A stretch of 64,000 nucleotides of DNA, taken from assembly GCF_000253155.1 (NCBI RefSeq), contig NC_015291.1, positions 467,001 through 531,000 on the forward strand, in the 5' to 3' direction. Below, piece after piece: positions 17,418 to 27,173 of the stretch. A program made the position numbers and the translations under genes. How positions within the stretch are numbered: the first letter of the stretch is position 1; every line of letters starts with the position of its first letter. This DNA is from Streptococcus oralis Uo5. GTDB lineage: Bacteria > Bacillota > Bacilli > Lactobacillales > Streptococcaceae. The notes under the pieces were generated by a model. It was not told the origin of the DNA. It was given only the letters and a program-made list of their open reading frames with translations, and did not search any database.

Positions 17418-17639
17418 TTAGTTATATTGGCTTAAATCTTGTTTCATGAGATAGAAGAAGACATCTCCATAAGTCCCATGGTAGTCCAAGTCATGACCAT
17501 TGTAGGTTAATTTTTGAACTGGGTAATAGTCTGCGACACCGATAAGGCAGGCGTGTTGAGAACGTTCAAAGTCTTGGTAAGACTCGAAAGTCATGGTTCT
17601 CTCTTGCTTACTGGCGTCTAGATAAGTAATTTCGATCAT
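17418..17639 (-). CDS. DUF4649 family small protein
   Basis: A 73-residue acidic protein with a compact predicted alpha/beta fold, starting MIEITYLDASKQ. By sequence it matches the DUF4649 family that is restricted to streptococci and relatives and often sits just upstream of trxA. No signal peptide. Function unknown. AAAGGAG precedes the ATG. Confidence 0.75.
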   Translation of the reverse strand: MIEITYLDASKQERTMTFESYQDFERSQHACLIGVADYYPVQKLTYNGHDLDYHGTYGDVFFYLMKQDLSQYN

Positions 17640-17708
17640 ATAAAACTCCTTTGTTGTTAGATCTTGACTTTATTTTACTCCTTGAAAAGAGGAATGTCAA
17701 GAAAAATG

Positions 17709-17722
17709 ATTGCGCACGCAAC
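17709..17722. promoter_or_regulatory. Putative MarR operator upstream of the DUF4649-trxA unit
   Basis: ATTGCGCACGCAAC is an inverted repeat (ATTGC-GCAC-GCAAC) that shares 12 of 14 bases with the site at 18190. It lies 70 bp before the DUF4649 start. Confidence 0.5.
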
Positions 17723-17740
17723 CTTTTTTAAAAAACCTGA

Positions 17741-18121
17741 TTACGAAATGAAATCAAGACTCGTCTCCAGCCTTTCTTCGACGGCCTTTTGCAGGTAAGC
17801 TAGGGTTGTTTGTCCCTCGTCAGTCAGGCAGATAAAACTAGCCCGTCTATCCTGATCGCAACACCGGCGACTAAGCAAACCGCAGTTTTTCTCTTCCAGG
17901 CGAGCCACCATTCGAGAAACAGCGCTCGGGCTGAGATGGAGTTTATCTGGCAGGTCAATCTGACGTAAAGATTTTTCATTAGCTAGGTCCAGATAGTAGA
18001 GCAGGTAAAACTCCTTCAAGGTCAACCTTTGTTCACTCTGCTGGGCGATGGTTTCTTCCAACAAGGCTTCCATTTCCTTTTGACGGCGATTGTAGTCAAA
18101 CCACTTTTCCAAATAGGTCAT
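17741..18121 (-). CDS. MarR-family transcriptional regulator
   Basis: A 126-residue winged-helix regulator. The recognition region (KLHLSPSAVSRMVARLEEK) lies at about residues 53-71 and the wing contains the DRRASFICLTDEG stretch characteristic of MarR proteins. The start at 18121 is supported by GAAAGGAGA; the longer frame from 18202 runs through the operator. It is divergent from lrgAB. A 14-bp inverted repeat lies in that shared promoter region and another lies beyond its 3' end. It likely represses itself and lrgAB. Ligand unknown. Confidence 0.85.
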   Translation of the reverse strand: MTYLEKWFDYNRRQKEMEALLEETIAQQSEQRLTLKEFYLLYYLDLANEKSLRQIDLPDKLHLSPSAVSRMVARLEEKNCGLLSRRCCDQDRRASFICLTDEGQTTLAYLQKAVEERLETSLDFIS

Positions 18122-18189
18122 TGCTTTCTCCTTTCTTTTCAAAGTAAAAATCACAAAGTCATTACTGACTGTCTCTCTAACACAAGATG

Positions 18190-18203
18190 ATTGCGCATGC
18201 AAT
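18190..18203. promoter_or_regulatory. Putative MarR operator between marR and lrgA
   Basis: ATTGCGCATGCAAT has 5-bp inverted arms ATTGC/GCAAT around GCAT. It lies in the divergent promoter region, 69 bp from the marR start. Confidence 0.6.
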
Positions 18204-18317
18204 GATTATACTACTTTTAACTAATCCTTGCAAGAGAGAAGAATTGCGATATTTCCTTGATATTTTCTGAAAAAAGAGTAAACTGGTATGCAAGAAGTCT
18301 ATTTCGTGGAGTTTAGG

Positions 18318-18692
18318 ATGAAATTATATGTTCAATTAATGATTCTCTTTGTGATTTCTCTTATCGGAGAGGGAATTTCTAGTTTCTTTCATCTGCCCAT
18401 CCCAGGCAGTATTATCGGCTTGATTATTCTCTTTCTAGCCTTACAGTTCAAGTGGCTAAGGACCAGGCATGTCAACATGGTCGGGAATTTCTTGCTGGCC
18501 AATATGACCATTCTCTTTTTACCGCCAGCAGTGGGAATCATGGAGAAGTTTGATGTGATTGCTCCTTATCTTTTGCCTATTGTTTTGATTGTCTTTTTTG
18601 CGGCTGTCATCAACATTATCCTCATCGCCCTAGTGGTTCAGTTTATCAAGCGACGATTTGAGGGAGATTATGAGAAAGGAGATGCCAAATGA
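18318..18692 (+). CDS. lrgA: LrgA/CidA-family holin-like membrane protein
   Basis: A 124-residue protein with four hydrophobic segments, and the LPIPGSIIGL motif typical of the LrgA/CidA family. Members are holin-like and, with LrgB, influence murein hydrolase activity, autolysis and, in streptococci, pyruvate uptake. The start at 18318 was chosen because GGAG lies six bases before it; an upstream ATG at 18288 lacks a ribosome site. The stop overlaps the lrgB start (ATGA). Confidence 0.85.
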   Translation: MKLYVQLMILFVISLIGEGISSFFHLPIPGSIIGLIILFLALQFKWLRTRHVNMVGNFLLANMTILFLPPAVGIMEKFDVIAPYLLPIVLIVFFAAVINIILIALVVQFIKRRFEGDYEKGDAK

Positions 18693-19384
18693 ACGAATTT
18701 GTATCCAATCCCCTGTTTGGGCTTGCCCTATCTATCCTAGCTTATCTAATGGGGATGTTGATTTACAGACGTTTTCCCCATCCATTGACAACACCCTTGC
18801 TGTTGTCGGCTATTTTTATCATTATTTTCCTTAAGGCGACGGGTATTTCTTATCAAGATTATTACCAAGGTGGGGTTTATCTGAACAACTTGATTGTTCC
18901 ATCGACCGTGGCTCTAGGGATTCCGCTTTATAAGAGTTTTCACTTGATGAAGCACCATGCTCGGAGTATTCTCTTTGGTAGTCTGTTAGCAGTAGTTGTC
19001 AATACTTGCTTTACTGCCATAGTAGCGAAAATATTTGGTATGGATTTTTTCCTAGCCATTTCTCTCTTTCCCAAGTCAGTGACAACCGCCATGGCAGTGG
19101 GAATCACAGAAAAATTGCAAGGATTAACAACTGTAACCTTGGTCGTCGTAGTAGCGACTGGGATTTTGACAAGTGTGATTGGACCAACTCTTTTGAAGTG
19201 GTTGAAAATTGATGATCCGGTAGCAGTCGGGCTTTCCCTTGGAGGAACGGGACACGCTGTCGGAACGGGAACAGCCTTTCGATACGGCTCGGTAGCAGGA
19301 GCCATGGGTGGTTTGGCTATCGGTGTAACCGGTATACTCTACGTATTTGTCAGCCCCATCGTAGCCAGTTTGATATTGAGTTAA
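18689..19384 (+). CDS. lrgB: LrgB-family membrane protein
   Basis: A 231-residue integral membrane protein of the LrgB/CidB family, with several hydrophobic helices and the conserved LFPKSVTTAMA and GGTGHAVGTGTAF motifs. It starts within the end of lrgA, so the pair is translationally coupled. It works with LrgA at the cytoplasmic membrane. A bidirectional terminator follows. Confidence 0.9.
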   Translation: MNEFVSNPLFGLALSILAYLMGMLIYRRFPHPLTTPLLLSAIFIIIFLKATGISYQDYYQGGVYLNNLIVPSTVALGIPLYKSFHLMKHHARSILFGSLLAVVVNTCFTAIVAKIFGMDFFLAISLFPKSVTTAMAVGITEKLQGLTTVTLVVVVATGILTSVIGPTLLKWLKIDDPVAVGLSLGGTGHAVGTGTAFRYGSVAGAMGGLAIGVTGILYVFVSPIVASLILS

Positions 19385-19389
19385 AGAAA

Positions 19390-19418
19390 AACCCAGCTTT
19401 CTAGCTGGGCATTTTTTA
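19390..19418. terminator. Bidirectional terminator between lrgB and the ABC permease gene
   Basis: CCCAGC (19392-19397) and GCTGGG (19404-19409) form the stem; a T6 run follows on the plus strand and a T-rich stretch on the minus strand. Confidence 0.85.
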
Positions 19419-20144
19419 TTGCAAGTTAACCTTGTTTTTCAAGATGTAGTAGGTACCAAGATAGTAGATAGCTGATAAAAAGAGATCGCGCAGAATTTCT
19501 GTACCAACCATCACGTTATAGTCATTGTCAACTCTTAAGAAGAAAGTGATATAACCAATAACGATTGAAATGACGATATAGGCTAGAATCCCCATGGCTG
19601 TTCGATACTCGTTAAAGAGTTGCCCGATAGAGATGGAGAGGTAAATGGACAAAATCCATGCGATTGACCCGACAAACAGTGATAGGGCATACAGCCAGCC
19701 GTAGCTGAGATAAGGGGAAATGAAGTTGTAGAGGGCAGTGAAGTCTTTTTCAATTGGTGTTAAGAAGATGATAATCAATATACTCAAGATAAAGACGATA
19801 TAGCCTAAGATGGACCAGACAAGACCACCTAAAAGTTTTGCGATGATGATTTGGTGCTCGGAGACAGGCAAGGTCAAGGTCAAGTACCCTTGGCGGTCAT
19901 AAACACTCCCCTTGAATCTTCGGATGATTAAAAAGATTGTTGCAATCCAAAGAGTGACGCTGAGTCCTCCAAAGACTAGTACTAAAAAGAAGATGAAATA
20001 AGCAGCATTGTTAGGATTGTAACTCTGGCTAAGACTGCTAATAAAAGCTCCAATCAAAACTGAAATTGCAAGTACAGCACCATAGAGTGCCAGATACCAT
20101 TTATTGACATTTTTAAATTCATAACGAACTAGATTCCAAAACAT
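19416..20144 (-). CDS. ABC transporter permease
   Basis: A 242-residue protein with six predicted membrane helices (about 18-38, 55-77, 100-123, 140-165, 172-195, 215-232). It is the membrane partner of the upstream ATPase and regulator in a GntR-ATPase-permease cassette, the layout of YtrA-type units that respond to cell-wall stress. The substrate cannot be inferred. Confidence 0.8.
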   Translation of the reverse strand: MFWNLVRYEFKNVNKWYLALYGAVLAISVLIGAFISSLSQSYNPNNAAYFIFFLVLVFGGLSVTLWIATIFLIIRRFKGSVYDRQGYLTLTLPVSEHQIIIAKLLGGLVWSILGYIVFILSILIIIFLTPIEKDFTALYNFISPYLSYGWLYALSLFVGSIAWILSIYLSISIGQLFNEYRTAMGILAYIVISIVIGYITFFLRVDNDYNVMVGTEILRDLFLSAIYYLGTYYILKNKVNLQ

Positions 20145-20159
20145 AATAATCTCCTTTGC

Positions 20160-20855
20160 TTAGGCTTTAAATTCCTGGCGGAAGAGCTGGTCAATTGATT
20201 CACCTGACTCGTAACGAATATCATCAACATTTCCTTGGCGAACGACTTTTCCGTCTTTGAGGAAGATAATCTCATCCAAGATTGGCTCAATATCTGAAAT
20301 CAAGTGGGTTGAAATCAGTACCGTAGATGTTGGTGAGTAGTTGTTGATGATGGTATTGAGGATATAATCACGGGCAGCTGGATCCACTCCACCGATCGGT
20401 TCATCGAGGACATAAAGACGAGCTTCGCGGCTCATAACCAATATGAGTTGGACCTTTTCCTTGTTCCCTTTTGATAGTTTCTTGAGGCGACTGTTTTCAT
20501 CAATGCCAAGATCAGCTAACAGGTGTTGGGCTCTTTCGAGATTAAAATCCTGATAGAAGGTTTTAAAATAGGTTAGAGCATCCTTGACCTTCATCTCTTC
20601 ATTGAGATAAGTTGTGTCAGGTAGGTAGGAGACGATCGCCTTGGTAGCAGGACTTGGATCCTGTCCGTTAATGAGGACACGTCCTTTATTTGGTTGAAGG
20701 AGGCCATTAATCAGTTTGATCAAGGTTGTTTTTCCGGATCCGTTTGGTCCAAGGAGCCCGACAATCTTTCCGGCTGAGACCTCTAGTGAGATATTGTCAA
20801 GTGCCGCAGTTGCTCCATATGATTTTGTTACATTTTCAAGTGCTAGTAGTGTCAT
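20160..20855 (-). CDS. ABC transporter ATP-binding protein
   Basis: A 231-residue nucleotide-binding subunit. Walker A is GPNGSGKTT (near residue 35), the signature is a variant LSKGNKEK, and Walker B is LYVLDEP followed by the H-loop STHL. The variant signature is common in ABC-2 type exporters. It lies between the GntR regulator and the permease with short gaps, so the three form an operon. Confidence 0.9.
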   Translation of the reverse strand: MTLLALENVTKSYGATAALDNISLEVSAGKIVGLLGPNGSGKTTLIKLINGLLQPNKGRVLINGQDPSPATKAIVSYLPDTTYLNEEMKVKDALTYFKTFYQDFNLERAQHLLADLGIDENSRLKKLSKGNKEKVQLILVMSREARLYVLDEPIGGVDPAARDYILNTIINNYSPTSTVLISTHLISDIEPILDEIIFLKDGKVVRQGNVDDIRYESGESIDQLFRQEFKA

Positions 20856-20859
20856 AGTC

Positions 20860-21228
20860 TTAAACTCCTTTAATATAGTCGCTTAATACATTTGGCAGTT
20901 CTTCTTTTTTGTAGCCAAATTGAAGCATGCAAGAGACGAATTGTTGTAGCTGCTCCTCGGAAAGTTGTTTGCGGGACTGAAGGATGAGGTCTAAATCCTC
21001 GGTGACAAATCGACCAGTTGTCCGCTTGCTGTATACAAATCCTTCACGTTCGAGGTCAGACAAGGCGCGCTGAATGGTATTAGGATTAACCCCAGCCTCG
21101 CTCGCCAAATCTCTCACGGTAGGGAGCTGTTGGTTGGGTTCCAGTTCATGGGAAACAATCTGTAATTTGATTTTTTCCATAATCTGTAAATAAATCGGTT
21201 TTGTATTATCAAATGACCAGGACATCAT
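20860..21228 (-). CDS. GntR-family regulator (YtrA subfamily)
   Basis: A 122-residue protein with an N-terminal GntR winged helix: PIYLQIMEKIK, then the recognition part DLASEAGVNPNTIQRAL at about residues 45-61. Only a short helical tail follows, as in the YtrA subfamily, which lacks a large effector domain. Two adjacent ATG codons are possible; GGAG spacing slightly favours the second (21225). It likely represses its own operon with the ABC genes. Confidence 0.85.
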   Translation of the reverse strand: MMSWSFDNTKPIYLQIMEKIKLQIVSHELEPNQQLPTVRDLASEAGVNPNTIQRALSDLEREGFVYSKRTTGRFVTEDLDLILQSRKQLSEEQLQQFVSCMLQFGYKKEELPNVLSDYIKGV

Positions 21229-21364
21229 AGTCTCCTTTCTTTGTCTTTGTTGTTCTAATCAAATAATACAATAAAACAAAAACTTGTCAAGTAAAAATAA
21301 GAATTGTTTTGGGAATTGCTCAAAAAATGGTATAATGAAAAGAAAACGACAAGGAGGGAAATGC

Positions 21365-21838
21365 ATGCGTTGTCCAAAATGTGGGGCTACCAAGTCTAGT
21401 GTTGTTGATAGTCGACAAGCCGAAGAAGGAAATACCATCCGCAGAAGACGTGAGTGCGACGAGTGTCAGCATCGTTTTACAACCTATGAACGAGTAGAAG
21501 AAAGAACGCTGGTTGTCGTCAAGAAAGACGGTACGCGAGAGCAGTTTTCGAGAGATAAAATCTTTAATGGGATTATCCGCTCAGCCCAGAAGCGTCCTGT
21601 GTCAAGTGATGAAATCAACATGGTGGTCAATCGTATCGAACAAAAACTCCGTAGTCGCAGTGAGAATGAGATCCAAAGTGAATACATTGGGTCCTTAGTC
21701 ATGGAAGAATTGGCAGAGCTTGATGAGATTACCTATGTTCGTTTTGCCAGTGTTTACCGTAGCTTTAAGGATGTGAGTGAGTTGGAGAGTTTGCTCCAGC
21801 AGATCACTCAGTCCTCTAAGAAGAAAAAGGAAAAATAG
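21365..21838 (+). CDS. nrdR: Transcriptional repressor NrdR
   Basis: NrdR senses ATP/dATP and represses ribonucleotide reductase genes. The 157-residue protein starts MRCPKCG with an N-terminal zinc ribbon (Cys3, Cys6, Cys31, Cys34) and then the ATP-cone domain ([15 protein letters not shown] onwards). The start at 21365 is supported by AAGGAGGG; the longer frame from 21284 overlaps the upstream promoter region. It is followed without a gap by dnaB. Confidence 0.95.
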   Translation: MRCPKCGATKSSVVDSRQAEEGNTIRRRRECDECQHRFTTYERVEERTLVVVKKDGTREQFSRDKIFNGIIRSAQKRPVSSDEINMVVNRIEQKLRSRSENEIQSEYIGSLVMEELAELDEITYVRFASVYRSFKDVSELESLLQQITQSSKKKKEK

Positions 21839-23002
21839 ATGAAACCAAATGACCGTTTTTCTTTTCTAAAGAATAATCGGGTGTCGCAAGATACCTCTTC
21901 TCTGGTGCAGTGCTACCTCCCGATTATCGGTCAGGAGGCACTGAGCCTCTATCTATATGCCGTTACCTTTTGGGATGGAGGGCAAAAGGAGCATCTCTTT
22001 TCCCATATCCTCAACCACTTAAACTTCGGCATGCCGACCTTGCTCCAATCCTTTAAAATTTTATCTGCTTTGGATTTGTTGACCCTTTATCAGAAGGGAG
22101 AAACCTATGAATTGCAGCTTCATTCTCCCCTAACTAGTCAGGATTTTTTAAATCATTCTGTCTATAGTAGATTATTAGAGAAAAAGATTGGTGATGTAGC
22201 TGTTTCTGTTATGAAACAGGCACCAAGTGAGGGAGAAGCACTCTCTGTTTCTTTGAGCCAAGTATTTCCAAATTTGACCGAAGAAGTGACTCCAACCGAG
22301 TCTAAAAGCAAGTTAAAAAATGATTTTGACTTGGAACATTTCCAGCGTCTGATGGCTCGAGATGGCTTGCGTTTTGAAGACGAGCAGGCAGATGTTTTGG
22401 AATTGTTTGCCATCGCAGATGAAAAAAAATGGACCTGGTTTGAAACCTACCAATTAGCTAAGGAGACAGCGGTAGCTCAGGTTATTTCAGTCAAACGCAT
22501 GCGTGAAAAGATTGCGCAAAAGCCAGCATCTTCTGACTTTAGCCCCAAAGAAATGACCATTATCAGGGAAGCCAAAAATAAAACTCCCCTAGAATTTTTA
22601 GCGGAAATCAAGCAAACGCGTAAGGGGAACATCACCCAGAGCGAAAGAGAACTCCTTCACCAGATGGCGTCTTTAGGCTTGTTGGACGAAGTCATCAATA
22701 TCGTCTTGCTTCTAACTTTTAACAAGGTTGATTCGGCTAATGTCAATGAAAAATATGCCATAAAGGTCGCAAATGACTATGCTTACCAAAAAATTCGAAC
22801 AGCAGAAGAAGCTGTACTTCGGATTCGAGAGCGTCAGCAAAAAGGCCAGGAAGACAAAAAATCAAAAGCTAGCTCAACTAAGACAAATGTTCCCAAGTGG
22901 AGCAATCCAGAATACAAAAATCAAACCAGTGAGGAAACTCGCCTGGAACTAGAACGCAAAAAACAAGAAATGTTAGCCCGATTAGAAGAAGGAGGAGACT
23001 AG
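21839..23002 (+). CDS. dnaB: DnaB-like replication initiation protein (helicase loading)
   Basis: This 387-residue protein is the Firmicute DnaB, which acts with DnaD and DnaI to load the replicative helicase and is not itself the helicase. The N-terminal winged-helix region is followed by a DnaD-like C-terminal domain (around residues 230-330) and a charged tail rich in Lys and Glu. The start codon directly follows the nrdR stop, and dnaI follows directly after its own stop. Confidence 0.9.
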   Translation: MKPNDRFSFLKNNRVSQDTSSLVQCYLPIIGQEALSLYLYAVTFWDGGQKEHLFSHILNHLNFGMPTLLQSFKILSALDLLTLYQKGETYELQLHSPLTSQDFLNHSVYSRLLEKKIGDVAVSVMKQAPSEGEALSVSLSQVFPNLTEEVTPTESKSKLKNDFDLEHFQRLMARDGLRFEDEQADVLELFAIADEKKWTWFETYQLAKETAVAQVISVKRMREKIAQKPASSDFSPKEMTIIREAKNKTPLEFLAEIKQTRKGNITQSERELLHQMASLGLLDEVINIVLLLTFNKVDSANVNEKYAIKVANDYAYQKIRTAEEAVLRIRERQQKGQEDKKSKASSTKTNVPKWSNPEYKNQTSEETRLELERKKQEMLARLEEGGD

Positions 23003-23899
23003 ATGGAAAGTGTTGGTGATGTAATCAAACGTCAGACAAGTCGTTTCCAGTATCAGGACTTGGTCCAGCAGATCATGAAGGACCCCGATGTAGCGGCTTT
23101 TATCCAGAAAGAATCCCTCAGCCAAGAGGAGTTGAATCGTAGCATCTCCAAGTTCAACCAATATATCACAGAGCGGGATAAGTTTCTTCGCGGGGATGCT
23201 GACTATATAGCGCGTGGCTACAAGCCTATCTTGGTCATGAATCAAGGTTATGCGGATGTGTCTTATGAAGAAACACCCGAACTAATCGCGGCTGAAAAAG
23301 AGGCGGCAATTAAGAATCGCCTTAAGTTGATCAATCTACCAGCAAGTCTCAAGAAAGCGAAATTAGCTCAGATTGACCTAGATGATCTAGGACGGTTACC
23401 GATTTTTGAGAGACTCTATTCCTTTGTTGACCTTTACCCAAGCATCCGAAAAGGCCTCTATCTTTACGGAGATTTTGGTGTTGGTAAGAGTTTCATGATG
23501 GCAGCTTTGGCTCACGACCTATCTGAAAAACGTGGTGCTTCAACGACGATTCTTCATTATCCAAGTTTTGTCATTGATGTGAAAAATGCCATCGGTGAAG
23601 GATCTGTGAAGACCTTGGTAGATGAGATTAAGTTAGCAGAAGTCTTGGTTTTGGATGATATTGGAGCAGAACAATCCACCCCTTGGGTGCGTGATGAGAT
23701 TCTCCAAGTCATTCTCCAGTATCGTATGCAGGAAGATTTGCCGACCTTCTTTACTTCCAACTTTAATTTCCAAGATTTGGAAAAACATTTTGCCAAAGGA
23801 AAGAATGGAAATGATGAGACTTGGGAAGCTAGACGAGTCATGGAACGAATTCGTTATTTGGCAGAGGAGACAAGACTAGAAGGAGAAAATCGCCGATGA
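23003..23899 (+). CDS. dnaI: Primosomal protein DnaI (helicase loader)
   Basis: A 298-residue AAA+ ATPase that loads the replicative helicase. The N-terminal domain (about 1-100) binds the helicase. The Walker A GDFGVGKS lies near residue 157 and Walker B VLVLDDIG near residue 217. GGAGGAG precedes the ATG. Its stop overlaps the start of the nitroreductase gene (ATGA). Confidence 0.95.
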   Translation: MESVGDVIKRQTSRFQYQDLVQQIMKDPDVAAFIQKESLSQEELNRSISKFNQYITERDKFLRGDADYIARGYKPILVMNQGYADVSYEETPELIAAEKEAAIKNRLKLINLPASLKKAKLAQIDLDDLGRLPIFERLYSFVDLYPSIRKGLYLYGDFGVGKSFMMAALAHDLSEKRGASTTILHYPSFVIDVKNAIGEGSVKTLVDEIKLAEVLVLDDIGAEQSTPWVRDEILQVILQYRMQEDLPTFFTSNFNFQDLEKHFAKGKNGNDETWEARRVMERIRYLAEETRLEGENRR

Positions 23900-24609
23900 C
23901 AGAAACCATTAAACTGATGAAAGCTCATACTTCAGTTCGTCGTTTTAAGGAACAAGAGATTCCTCAAGCAGACTTGGATGAGATTTTGACTGCTGCCCAA
24001 ATGGCGTCTTCTTGGAAAAATTTCCAATCCTACTCTGTGATTCTTGTACGCAGCCAAGATAAGAAAGATGCCTTATATGAATTGGTTCCTCAGGAAGCCA
24101 TTCGCCAGTCAGCTGCTTTCCTACTTTTTGTCGGTGACTTAAACCGAGCTGAAAAGGGAGCAAGCCTTCATACGGACACTTTCCAACCCCAAGGAGTTGA
24201 AGGTCTTCTCATCACCTCTGTGGACGCTGCGCTTGCTGGGCAAAATACCTTGCTTGCGGCTGAGAGTCTGGGATATGGTGGTGTGATTATCGGTTTGGTC
24301 CGTTACAAGTCGGAAGAAGTGGCAGCGCTTTTTAATTTGCCTGACTATACCTACCCCGTTTTTGGGATTGCCCTTGGTGTGCCAAATCAACAACATGATG
24401 TCAAACCAAGACTGCCTTTGAACCAAGTGGTATTTGAAGAAGAATACCGAGAACAGCCAGTTGAAGCGATTTTGGACTATGACCAAGTACAGGCAGACTA
24501 TGCTGGCGCGCGTGCGACAACCTCTTGGAGTCAGCGTTTGGCAGAGCAGTTTGGCCAAGCCGAACCTAGTTCAACTCGGAAGAATCTAGAACAGAAAAAG
24601 TTATTGTAG
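23896..24609 (+). CDS. NADPH-dependent FMN nitroreductase (NfsA/FRP type)
   Basis: A 237-residue flavoprotein of the oxygen-insensitive nitroreductase family. The N-terminal HTSVRRF motif, the AAQMASSWKNFQ stretch and the LGYGGVIIGLVR region match FMN-binding segments of the NfsA group. It would reduce quinones, flavins or nitro compounds with NAD(P)H. It is coupled to dnaI by a four-base overlap and lies just before der. Confidence 0.85.
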   Translation: MTETIKLMKAHTSVRRFKEQEIPQADLDEILTAAQMASSWKNFQSYSVILVRSQDKKDALYELVPQEAIRQSAAFLLFVGDLNRAEKGASLHTDTFQPQGVEGLLITSVDAALAGQNTLLAAESLGYGGVIIGLVRYKSEEVAALFNLPDYTYPVFGIALGVPNQQHDVKPRLPLNQVVFEEEYREQPVEAILDYDQVQADYAGARATTSWSQRLAEQFGQAEPSSTRKNLEQKKLL

Positions 24610-24622
24610 AAAGTGAGAAAAC

Positions 24623-25933
24623 ATGGCCTTACCAACTGTTGCCATTGTAGGGCGTCCCAATGTTGGGAAATCGACCCTCTTTAACCGAATCGCTGGTGAG
24701 CGAATCTCAATCGTAGAAGATGTCGAGGGTGTGACACGTGACCGTATCTATGCAACGGGTGAGTGGCTCAACCGTTCTTTCAGTATGATTGATACTGGAG
24801 GGATTGACGACGTCGACGCTCCCTTTATGGAGCAAATCAAACACCAGGCAGAAATTGCTATGGAAGAAGCAGATGTCATCGTCTTTGTCGTTTCTGGTAA
24901 AGAAGGGATTACAGATGCGGACGAGTACGTAGCTCGCAAACTCTATAAAACTCATAAGCCTGTTATCCTAGCAGTTAACAAGGTTGACAATCCTGAGATG
25001 CGAAATGATATCTTTGATTTCTATGCACTAGGCTTAGGTGAACCGTTGCCAATTTCATCTGTCCACGGTATCGGGACAGGAGATGTGTTGGATGCTATTG
25101 TAGAAAATCTGCCACATGAAGTCGAAGAAGAAAATCCAGATGTCATTAAATTTAGCTTGATTGGCCGTCCTAACGTTGGAAAGTCAAGTTTGATCAACGC
25201 TATTTTGGGAGAAGACCGCGTGATTGCTAGTCCAGTAGCTGGAACAACGCGTGATGCCATTGATACCCATTTTACAGATACGGATGGACAAGAGTTTACC
25301 ATGATTGATACAGCTGGTATGCGTAAGTCTGGTAAAGTCTATGAAAATACGGAGAAATATTCTGTCATGCGTGCCATGCGTGCCATTGACCGTTCTGACG
25401 TGGTCTTGATGGTCCTCAATGCCGAAGAAGGTATCCGTGAGTACGACAAGCGTATTGCAGGTTTTGCCCACGAAGCCGGTAAAGGGATGATCATCGTGGT
25501 CAATAAGTGGGATACCCTTGAGAAAGATAACCACACCATGAAAAAATGGGAAGAAGATATCCGTGAGCAGTTCCAATATCTGCCTTATGCACCGATTGTC
25601 TTTGTATCCGCTTTGACCAAGCAACGTCTCCATAAACTGCCTGAGATGATCAAGCAAATCAGCGAAAGCCAAAACACCCGTATTCCATCAGCTGTCTTGA
25701 ACGATGTCATCATGGATGCCATTGCTATCAATCCAACACCGACAGACAAAGGCAAGCGCCTTAAGATTTTCTACGCGACTCAAGTGGCAACCAAGCCACC
25801 AACCTTTGTCATCTTTGTCAACGAAGAAGAACTCATGCACTTCTCTTACCTTCGCTTCTTGGAAAATCAAATCCGCAAGGCCTTTGTCTTTGAGGGAACA
25901 CCGATTCACTTGATCGCGAGAAAACGCAAGTAA
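24623..25933 (+). CDS. der: Ribosome-associated GTPase Der (EngA)
   Basis: This 436-residue essential GTPase has two G domains in tandem and a C-terminal KH-like domain. The P-loops are GRPNVGKST (residues 9-17) and GRPNVGKSS (around 182). NKVD and NKWD are the G4 motifs. It acts in 50S subunit assembly. It is the last gene of the replication cluster and is followed by a terminator. Confidence 0.97.
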   Translation: MALPTVAIVGRPNVGKSTLFNRIAGERISIVEDVEGVTRDRIYATGEWLNRSFSMIDTGGIDDVDAPFMEQIKHQAEIAMEEADVIVFVVSGKEGITDADEYVARKLYKTHKPVILAVNKVDNPEMRNDIFDFYALGLGEPLPISSVHGIGTGDVLDAIVENLPHEVEEENPDVIKFSLIGRPNVGKSSLINAILGEDRVIASPVAGTTRDAIDTHFTDTDGQEFTMIDTAGMRKSGKVYENTEKYSVMRAMRAIDRSDVVLMVLNAEEGIREYDKRIAGFAHEAGKGMIIVVNKWDTLEKDNHTMKKWEEDIREQFQYLPYAPIVFVSALTKQRLHKLPEMIKQISESQNTRIPSAVLNDVIMDAIAINPTPTDKGKRLKIFYATQVATKPPTFVIFVNEEELMHFSYLRFLENQIRKAFVFEGTPIHLIARKRK

Positions 25934-25963
25934 GTCTTGCTTGTTCTTCTACAAAAGCAAACT

Positions 25964-25992
25964 AAAAGAAGGCTTTATAGTCTTCTTTTTTC
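25964..25992 (+). terminator. Terminator after der
   Basis: AAAAGAAG and CTTCTTTT form an 8-bp stem followed by a T-rich tract. Confidence 0.75.
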
Positions 25993-26161
25993 TATCTAAA
26001 AGGGAAGAAAAGAAGCTATCAAATTGGAGGAGAAATCTGTCATCAAAATTCAATCATTTTCCTAGCTTTTGTAATCTATTTGTAATGAAAATGCACTTTC
26101 TTTGTAAAAATCAAAATGCTATAATTCCTTAAATCAATTTTCCTTTATCAGGGAGGTTATT

Positions 26162-27013
26162 ATGAAAAGAAGCAGATTATTTAAACATAGTTTGTTGGTT
26201 CGCTTGCTTGGGTTGTTGATGGTTTTTCTCTTCTTGTCAGCATTCACAGCACCTGAAAAACCTGAGTACGGGATCTATGACCCGGATCATTATTTAACGG
26301 ATGAGACTATAAGTCAGATACGAGAATTGAATAATGTCAATAGTAAAAAATCAGAAAAATTCCAAATGGGTGTTTACGTTGTGAAAAGCCTAGATGGAGA
26401 AACAATCGAAACAGTTGCCAATGAAACAGCTAGAGCTTGGAAGATTGGCTATTCGAGCGACAATCACGGTGTCTTGATTGTGGTAGCAGTCCAAGATAGA
26501 AAATCACGGATTGAAACCAGTAATAATGTGGCCAGTAAGATCACGGACTATCAGACTCACAGGTTCTTGACAACAGCACGCCCTTACTTTAAAAATGGTG
26601 ACTATAACAAGGGTGTTCTCTCAATAGTCAATAATCTCAACTACATGTTCTATAGTGGATCGAGTACAAGTGCTTCAAGTTCTAAAAGTAGCTACGGCTA
26701 TACTACCAACTCTAGTCGCTTAAGGGAACTTGAAAGGTATGCTGGTGAGAGCAGTTCTTCGAGACGGCATCGAAAAAGCAGTTCGAGTGATGGAGTTATC
26801 GGATTTGGAATTCTCATTTACTTCATCGTGATGATTATCGGATTTCTATTTGGAGGTCGTGGTGGTGGTTCACATGGCGATGATTCTGGCGGTGGCTGGT
26901 GGGGCGGTGACTCATCAGATTCAGGATCCTCTTGGTCTGACTCGGGTTCTGATTCATCTGGTGGCTGGGACGGCGGTGGTTTTGATGGTGGCGGTTCGTC
27001 TGATGACTGGTGA
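26162..27013 (+). CDS. TPM-domain membrane protein with Gly/Ser-rich tail
   Basis: A 283-residue protein. An N-terminal signal or anchor segment (13-33) leads into an extracytoplasmic TPM domain (about 38-160). Then come a Ser-rich linker, a transmembrane helix at about 217-237 and a tail rich in Gly, Ser, Asp and Trp. This is the YgcG architecture and commonly pairs with LemA, the next gene but one ORF-length away. The promoter seems to use TATAAT near 26119. Probable envelope-maintenance function; exact role unknown. Confidence 0.8.
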   Translation: MKRSRLFKHSLLVRLLGLLMVFLFLSAFTAPEKPEYGIYDPDHYLTDETISQIRELNNVNSKKSEKFQMGVYVVKSLDGETIETVANETARAWKIGYSSDNHGVLIVVAVQDRKSRIETSNNVASKITDYQTHRFLTTARPYFKNGDYNKGVLSIVNNLNYMFYSGSSTSASSSKSSYGYTTNSSRLRELERYAGESSSSRRHRKSSSSDGVIGFGILIYFIVMIIGFLFGGRGGGSHGDDSGGGWWGGDSSDSGSSWSDSGSDSSGGWDGGGFDGGGSSDDW

Positions 27014-27173
27014 GTGATCATATATTGTTCAAACCGATTTCTCCATGCAGTAAGGTGACTCCTTTGCAAGAGTTCACTCCTTAATTAAAAATAAAAGCAA
27101 AGTTTGGGAAATTGATTTAAAATCTGAGTATTTTCTCAGAAAAGTTGATAAAAGAAAGTGTTAAGGTTTTGAT

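Noticed and set aside
26818..27069. A Pro/Glu-rich minus-strand frame
   Set aside because: It mirrors the Gly/Ser/Asp-rich tail of the TPM protein; low-complexity antisense artefact.
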